Below, in pieces: positions 58,435 through 64,000 of a stretch of 64,000 nt of DNA (position 1 is its first letter; every line of letters begins with the position of its first letter). The stretch lies in NCBI RefSeq assembly GCF_003286085.1, contig NW_020825470.1, positions 1 to 64,000 on the forward strand, read 5' to 3'. The notes under the pieces were generated by a model. It searched no databases. It saw only the letters and a list, made by a program, of their open reading frames with translations, and had not been told where the DNA came from. This DNA is from Drosophila persimilis (lineage: Eukaryota; Arthropoda; Insecta; Diptera; Drosophilidae). The position numbers were made by a program, and so were the translations under genes.

Positions 58435-61223
58435 CTAATTACTAGAAAGGTGTGTAAGGATTAGTAATTTAATAAGAGGAAGAGAATTAGTGGAGGATAT
58501 AATATGGTAGAGGGAATTATAATCCGAGCATAAGACCCTAAACGGTTCATGCAAGGAATAATTCGATCTACAAAGTGGAAGGAACAACGGTATAAAGTTT
58601 CTAGTCAGTCTAATAGGAATCGTGAAGTTTATGCGGCTCAACAGATCAGGGCTGTCTATGTCACCCCTGATCAAGTTGTGCATAAATATCACACCAAGAA
58701 TTTTTCTACGGTTAACTAAGGATGGGAGGTTTACTAATAATAGTCTACTAGAGTAAGATGGGAGTCTTACACCCGCATCCCAGTTAAGGCCCCGCAGAGC
58801 AAAGAGTAAAAAGATTTTCTGTACTGGTTCTATACGGTCCTGGTGTACTTTGTACTGAGGGCACCATACACAGGAGCCGTATTCTAAGATCGGACGAACA
58901 AGCGAGGTATAGAGAGTCTTTGTTATATAGGGGTCGTCAAATTCCTTTGACCACCTCTTTATAAATCCAAGCACGCCCATGGCCTTATTTACCATGGTAG
59001 AAATGTGTTCGGAAAACTTTAACTTGGGGTCTAACATAACACCCAGATCATCCACCAGGGTAATTCTCTCAAGAGAACCCCCAAATAGGGTGTAGGGAGC
59101 CAACAAAGGGTTAGAACGATGAAATGTCATAACTTTGCATTTCGAGGCATTAAGGTGTAACAAGTTTGCACAACACCATGACTGAAAGCTATTGAGATCG
59201 GATTGCAAGCGAGAATGAAATGAAATGTCCTTGTACTGGACACAGAGTTTAACATCATCCGCATACATAAGTACTCGAGAGTATGTTAATACTGAAGGCA
59301 AGTCATTAATAAAGAGGGTGAAGAGTAAGGGGCCTAGATGGCTGCCCTGTGGTACTCCCGAAGAAACCTTTACTGGTAAGGAGAGGGAGTTTTTGAAGAG
59401 GACTCTTTGAGACCTAGAACAAAGATAGCTAGAAATCCATCTCAGGAGGTTGGGCGGAAACCCTAAAAGGTCAAGTTTATGTGCTAAAAGGGAATGGTTT
59501 ACAGAGTCGAATGCTTTACTAAAGTCGGTGTAAATAACATCCGTCTGTAAGTTACCTTGAAAGCCTTTAATAATGAAAGAGGTAAACTCTAACAAGTTCG
59601 TGGTGGTTGATCGCCGCCTTATAAATCCATGCTGAGTTGGAGATATAAGTGACTTGCAGAGATGTTGCAAGTGCGGAGTTAAAACCTTCTCAAACAATTT
59701 GGGAATAGCGGATAACTTTGCTATACCTCTATAATTTTTTGCATCAGACTTGCTACCTTTTTTATGGAGAGGAATTATAAACGATTCCTTCCAGATTGGG
59801 GGGAAGCAAGAGGAATCAATGGACAGGGTGAATAGTTTAAGCAATGGTCCACACAGAGCCTCGGCGCAGTACCTGAGTACACAACCTGGAACCCCGTCTG
59901 GACCCGGTGAAAACACCGGCTTAACTAGTCGAAGATCTTGAAGTAAGGAATATTCATTTAACAAGGGACTGAAAATGCCGTTCGACCTCGGTAATCCGTA
60001 TGGGTACGGTTGACCAGAGTAGCGTTCCTCAGAATAGGTGGTTTGGAAAAACTGGGCAAAAAGATCGGCAATTGCCTGATCATTATTTGCCGACGTATTA
60101 CAAAATGATAGCGAGGGTGTGCGGACGTTCTACGCTTACTGTTTACGAAGCAGTAAAACTGTTTAGGGTCCTGAGAAAAACGTATCCTGCAACGAGATAG
60201 GTAGTTCTTATAGCATTGAGCATTAAGAACTGAAAAGTTTGACCGAGCTATTACATAACGAGAGTGAGAAGTAGGAGAACCCACTTCTTGAAATTTTTTA
60301 TAAAGTCTTGATTTTAAGTTTTTTAGACTGGATAACTCTTTGGTAAACCAAGGGAGTTTTCCAGATCTAATCGGACAAGAAAGCGGGACACAAGAATCAA
60401 AAAATGTGCCAAGAGCATTGTAAAAAATGTTTGTGCCTTTTGTGACATCAGTGCACAAGTACAAAGCGGACCAATCAAAATCCCTAATTAGGTTATTAAG
60501 CTTCGCAAACTCGGCTTTACGAAAGCAGCGGACACGTTCAGGTAGTCTACTCGACCGATCCAATACAGTTGGTCCTATGTCTAGCGACACCTCGAAAGTA
60601 GGGTGGTAGGCGTCTTCAGGTATAGTGAGCGGAAGGGCTCGGGTTAACAACACTATGGTCGGATCCGATACAAAGCATAGATCAAGCAATCGACCCAAGG
60701 AATTTTTCACATGATTGACTTGAGACAGGGACAGGTCAAGCAAGCCGTCAACAAAGTCATGTCGTGACATGGGCACTAGGATACTAGACTCGTTTACCGA
60801 AGACCAACCAGTTCCTGGCAAGTTGAAGTCACCAAGAACTATCATACGATCTTTATCAGATAGCGAGGAAGCAACAGCGGTTAAAGCGGACAAGTGCTGC
60901 TCATAAATTGAAATATCCGAAGAAGGTGGGATATACGAGCAAGTAATGAATATAGCGAAAGCGGGAAGAATCAGTTTTACACACAGGAATTCCAGTTCCT
61001 TTTGACCTTGGACTGTGAAGTGTTCTGACGTGAAGTAAGAGTCCACTGCAATTAGAACCCCTCCTGCACGTCGAGACGAACGGTCCTTTCTAAAAGTTGT
61101 GTACAGACCTGCCAAAACCTCGGAACTAAGAATGTCCGGCTTTAACCAGGTTTCAGTAAACACAATAACGTGGGAAGCAAATGCAACACTATCCCGGAAA
61201 AGAATGCTGAGCTTACTACGCAA
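58435..61223 (-). pseudogene. CR1-clade ORF2, copy 2, frameshifted
   Basis: Endonuclease half 59958-61223 and RT half 58435-59964 are in different frames because of the 4-bp loss near 60115 (GCGAGGGTGTGCGG). Motifs TETW, GDFN, AFDSVNH, GVPQGSHLGP and YADD are kept. It includes three codons (CFVN region) missing in copy 1. Confidence 0.85.
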
Positions 61224-61253
61224 GCCTCTTACATTCTGATAGGTTACTAAAAG

Positions 61254-61511
61254 AGAAGTTAGTTTTTTGGAAAGGTTGGAGCAAGACGGGAAGTTGAGGA
61301 AGAGGAAGTTGAGGTTGAGGGTGGCACGCTGGAAAGATTTGGAAGCGATATGGGGGCCTATTCTTCTTCTTAGCCTTAAACTCCTTCACCACCAAATGCT
61401 CCGGCCAAAATTTGGTGGAGCAAATGGTGTCAAATTGAGTTGGGGAGATTCTTATCTTAAACGACGCTATCTCCCTGGCATAAGAGAAGTTAAATTTCTC
61501 CACCTTTATTC
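61254..61511 (-). pseudogene. CR1-clade ORF1 C-terminal remnant, copy 2
   Basis: Same remnant as copy 1, but one G fewer in the run near 61351 shifts the tail into another frame. Starts at the same 5' point. Confidence 0.6.
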
Positions 61512-61738
61512 TACTCTTATAATTAGCATATTTTACAAATTGTTTCGCGCCAACTGCTTATCTACATTACATGTAGTTGCAGAAGTGGCTGTAAATTGGC
61601 AGGGTAACATTTCTTACGGTATTGGCTTATTTCGTATTTATTTTTTTTTAGTAGCTATCGATAATTTGGCTAAATGCCAGGGTAACACTAAACTTATTGC
61701 TACTTTGTTTACATTGTTTTTGTTTTTAATGATTTCAG
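61512..61738 (+). promoter_or_regulatory. Remaining spacer with DRE box 61656-61663
   Basis: Spacer from TACTCTTATAATT onward; DRE and both CAGGGTAACA motifs intact, 83-bp distance to the exon kept. Confidence 0.55.
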
Positions 61739-61917
61739 GTGGAGTATGCAGCCGTGAAGAACATCATTACGCCTATTGGTCTCGTCGTCGGCTGCGAAGT
61801 GGAATGCTTGCCAGTGTCGGCACTAAGCTGTGACTGCAGGACAGCATCAACAGTGCTGAAGCCGGCCGAGGTCCAGTGCATCGTCATTCTGGATGTGGAT
61901 TACCAATTTCTGTGAAG
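61739..61917 (+). pseudogene. Exon-like segment, 179 bp, recombinant
   Basis: The left part carries the GGAATGCTTGCC variant of the copy at 51637; the right part carries GCCGGCC and CTGTGAAG of the copy ending at 14862. A cross-over inside the exon between two unit types explains this. Intron-like piece 61918-61971. Confidence 0.65.
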
Positions 61918-63013
61918 GTGAAGTGGCTTCGTATCTGTGGAAGAATAAAAAGGTTTTTAGTTTCTTTTCAGCCGCCGCCATCATCTGGATTCTGGAGCTG
62001 CCGCCGTCCATCATCAGGTTCTCTGCTGGGGCCGTCATTTGCAGGCTGTCAGGCTTCTGTTGCTGTTTGGATTGTGCTCTTCTATCATTGCGGCATGCCT
62101 TGGCCTGGCCAGCCTTCTCGGAATTTGTGTGCTGCATTAGCCGAGTGTAGCAGTTCCTGCAGAGTCTGTTATAAACTTCTTCCACAGTTGCTACTTGGAG
62201 ATCCGCATGCAGTGCGTTGTTGCTCACATACCGGGGAGCATTTGTCATTGCTCTGAGAGCTTTGCTTTGGATCATCTGGAGCTTGGCCATTTGCATGCTT
62301 GAAGTCAGTGGCCCCCAGACTGGCAAGGCATACTGCCATATTGGGGCAATCAGCTGCTTATAGAGGAGGACCTTTGGAGTTAGTGGGAGTTTACTGTTTC
62401 TGCCGATGATCCAGTCGAGCTTTTTGATCCGGGCCCTTGTTTTAGTGACAATAGCCGCTACATGCTTATTGAAATTGAGTTTCGTATCCATATGTATTCC
62501 CAGGTATGGCATGACGGATTTTTTGGCCAGGAGTTGCCCGGCTAACCTTGGAACTGGAGTGTGTTGCTGCACAGGTGAGAGAGTGTGTAGAACATGAGCA
62601 GTTTTTGCAAGACTGATGGTTATTCCCCATTTCTTAGACCATGATAATGCATCAGCCAGGAGCCGCTCCACATTTTCGTTGGCTTGTTTTGGACTTAGGG
62701 CAGATACGAGGTATACTGCGTCATCAGCGTACGTTGCTATCATTTGGGTTGAGTTTGCGTGTCTTGGTGGCTGCGGCATGTCGGCAGTGTAAAGATTATA
62801 GAGCACTGGGCCAAGTACGCTTCCTTGCGGCACTCCAGCGGTTATGTGCTTTAGGCTTGAGGTGATGTTGTTACAGCAGACGACATGGAAGCTTCTGTCT
62901 GAGAGATAGCTGGTGAGTAGAATGTATAAATTGTCAGGTATTATCGTTTTAACTTTGCAGAGAAGATGCTGATGCCAGACTCTATCAAAAGCTTCCTGGA
63001 TATCCATGTACAC
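61847..63013 (-). pseudogene. U20 reverse transcriptase fragment (388 aa)
   Basis: AFDRVWH, GVPQGSVLGP, YADD, YLGI and thumb are in frame. The C-terminal ~70 residues are altered by the U5-type deletions and read through the intron-like piece into antisense exon sequence. Confidence 0.76.
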
Positions 63014-64000
63014 AGCACTGCAATGCCGCTGCGCTTCGTAGGATCTGAGGATAAATTGCGTGACTCGTCCGATTTGCTGTTCCGCTGAGTGCTAACTTCT
63101 GAAGCCAAATTGATGGTTTGGAATAGCCATGGCAAAGCTTTCTTCTTCAAAGAGTCGCTTGAGGATGAGGCGTTCAAGGATTTTGGAGAAGCCTGTAAGC
63201 TGGGTGATGGGTCTGTAGGACTCAAGCCTATCACTCGGCTTTCCTGGTTTCCTTAACATAGAGATTTTTGCGCATTTCCAGGACTTTCGGAAGTGGCCGA
63301 ACTGCAGAGCCGAGTTGCATATCAACAGCAGATACTCGATGGCGGATGTTGGCAGAGATGACGCGATTGTCGATACTGTCGAGACCGGGTGCCTTTTTCG
63401 TCTTGAGCTTCTTAATTTCCGATTTGAGTTCCTGGATGGTCACAGGTCTGATTATTTGAGCAGCTTCATCTGGACCGTTTTCTTGTAATACTGCGTTAAT
63501 TTCTTCTCTGTCTTCTAGGGCTGCCGTGATCTTTGGCGTGAAACGTGCTTCCAGGTGCTGCGCAAAGGCCTCAGCTTTTTCCTCCGTAGTTTTGCACCCA
63601 GGATCAGCAGGAGCTTGCTGCCCTTCCGCCACGTGCCCTTCTTGATTGTGTTGGTGAGCCGCCATAGTTTCTGCATGCTGTACCTATCAGTTTGGTCGTT
63701 TGTAGCTTGATCCGTTACTTATTCTGTTAGTCAGCTGATTGATAGTGCGTGCAATGAGGGGGTTGGAGCACCTATCTTTTTGGTTGATTTTGCAGAGAAT
63801 TCTTTTGATCTTGATCGCTTTCAGCGTTTGCGAGTCAAGATGAAAGTTTTGCGGTCCGTACACTGTGTGCTGGTTACTTGAGGTTTGCGAAGCCAATTCA
63901 CCTGCAATGTAAATGTTCTTTTCAAGGATAGCCACTGCATCATCTATGTCGTCGCCGTTGTGAAGTTCAGTCTCCAGATGGATTCGCTGTTCTAGGTGAG
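61972..64000 (-). mobile_element. U20: jockey-like element, runs off the window
   Basis: RT frame 61847-63013, linker 63231-63665, endonuclease start of frame 63687-63935. The C-terminal part has the two deletions of U5, whereas RT and linker match U4/U11, including TTTGGTCGTTTGTAGC at 63691-63704. Private deletion near 63638 (CACGTGCCCTTCTTG). Confidence 0.92.

Larger units (their letters stand above)
58137..61511 (-). mobile_element. CR1-clade non-LTR retrotransposon, copy 2
   Basis: Nearly identical to copy 1 at +4,120 bp over much of ORF2, with the same 5' and 3' limits, but inserted in the spacer. It has a 9-bp stretch that copy 1 lacks and a 4-bp deletion near 60115. Target duplication is TA at most. 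Confidence 0.9.
1..64000. repeat. Head-to-tail tandem array of a ~3.3 kb chimeric unit (U0-U20)
   Basis: The same block order (DRE spacer, exon-like segment, 54-nt intron-like piece, antisense jockey-clade element) recurs across the whole window. The element's start ATG lies at 2439, 7190, 10475, 13773, 18849, 22182, 25520, 28856, 32102, 35400, 38538, 41448, 48046, 51383 and 58108. Undisturbed intervals are 3333-3338 bp; shorter ones reflect internal deletions and longer ones nested insertions or extra partial units. All jockey-like parts are on the - strand. No oligo(A) separates units, and the retroelement/exon junction is the same in every complete unit, which indicates tandem duplication rather than serial insertion. 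Confidence 0.95.

Noticed and set aside
1-64000. Telomeric HeT-A/TART-type array
   Set aside because: Head-to-tail non-LTR copies fit superficially, but there are no oligo(A) junctions between units, the 5' and 3' limits are the same in all complete copies, and each unit carries promoter and exon-like DNA. Tandem duplication explains this better.
1-64000. CRISPR array or bacterial operon
   Set aside because: Repeats are kilobases long with retroelement content; there are no short spaced repeats and no ribosome binding sites.

Overview
This window is Drosophila-type repetitive DNA with no intact single-copy host gene. The evidence is three DINE-1/INE-1-type Helentron derivatives, jockey-, R1- and CR1-clade non-LTR retrotransposons, and a 54-nt intron-like segment of the size usual in flies. 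The DINE-1 termini look to me like those of the obscura group; that is recall, not a search. Heterochromatin (pericentromeric, or Y/neo-Y) is the natural setting but cannot be proven from this sequence.

The backbone is a head-to-tail array of one chimeric unit of about 3.3 kb, present as about 20 complete or partial copies that I number U0-U20. Read on the + strand, a unit has four parts: (i) a spacer of about 253 bp with a perfect DRE box (TATCGATA) between two copies of CAGGGTAACA; (ii) a 179-bp exon-like segment on the + strand, preceded by a pyrimidine tract and AG and followed by AG|GTGAAG; (iii) a 54-nt intron-like piece ending in TTTTCAG; (iv) about 2.8 kb of a 5'-truncated jockey-clade element on the - strand, running from its 3' end (low coordinates) through reverse transcriptase, linker and endonuclease to an ATG next to the following spacer. 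A + strand transcript starting in a spacer would therefore be antisense to the retroelement.

Layout: 1-2.4 kb, U0, rich in single-base indels; 2.4-7.2 kb, rearranged U1/U2 with DINE-1 copy A; 7.2-14.1 kb, U3/U4; 14.1-14.74 kb, R1-clade fragment with poly(A) and a 15-bp target-site duplication inside an exon copy; 14.9-18.8 kb, U5/U6; 19.1-28.9 kb, U7-U9, the best-preserved copies; 28.9-35.4 kb, U10/U11, a near-duplicate of U3/U4 at about 21.6 kb offset; 35.4-41.4 kb, U12-U15 with deletions; 41.5-46.3 kb, DINE-1 B, a 159-bp jockey sliver, an R1-clade 5' half (complete ORF1, truncated ORF2) and DINE-1 C; 46.6 kb, a 36-bp inverted repeat; 46.7-53.9 kb, U17-U19 with a recent 3,337-bp duplication; 54.0-61.5 kb, two nearly identical CR1-clade insertions in one unit (the first has an open ORF2 of at least 927 codons); 61.5-64 kb, U20, running off the end.

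No jockey-like copy is intact. They share old frameshifts and stops and differ mainly by deletions and recombinant junctions, so the array grew by duplication and unequal exchange rather than by repeated retrotransposition. The most interesting possibility is that the unit is an amplified host-promoter/retroelement chimera whose promoter faces antisense to the retroelement, formally like Su(Ste) or piRNA-source repeats. The layout is seen directly; that function is inference.
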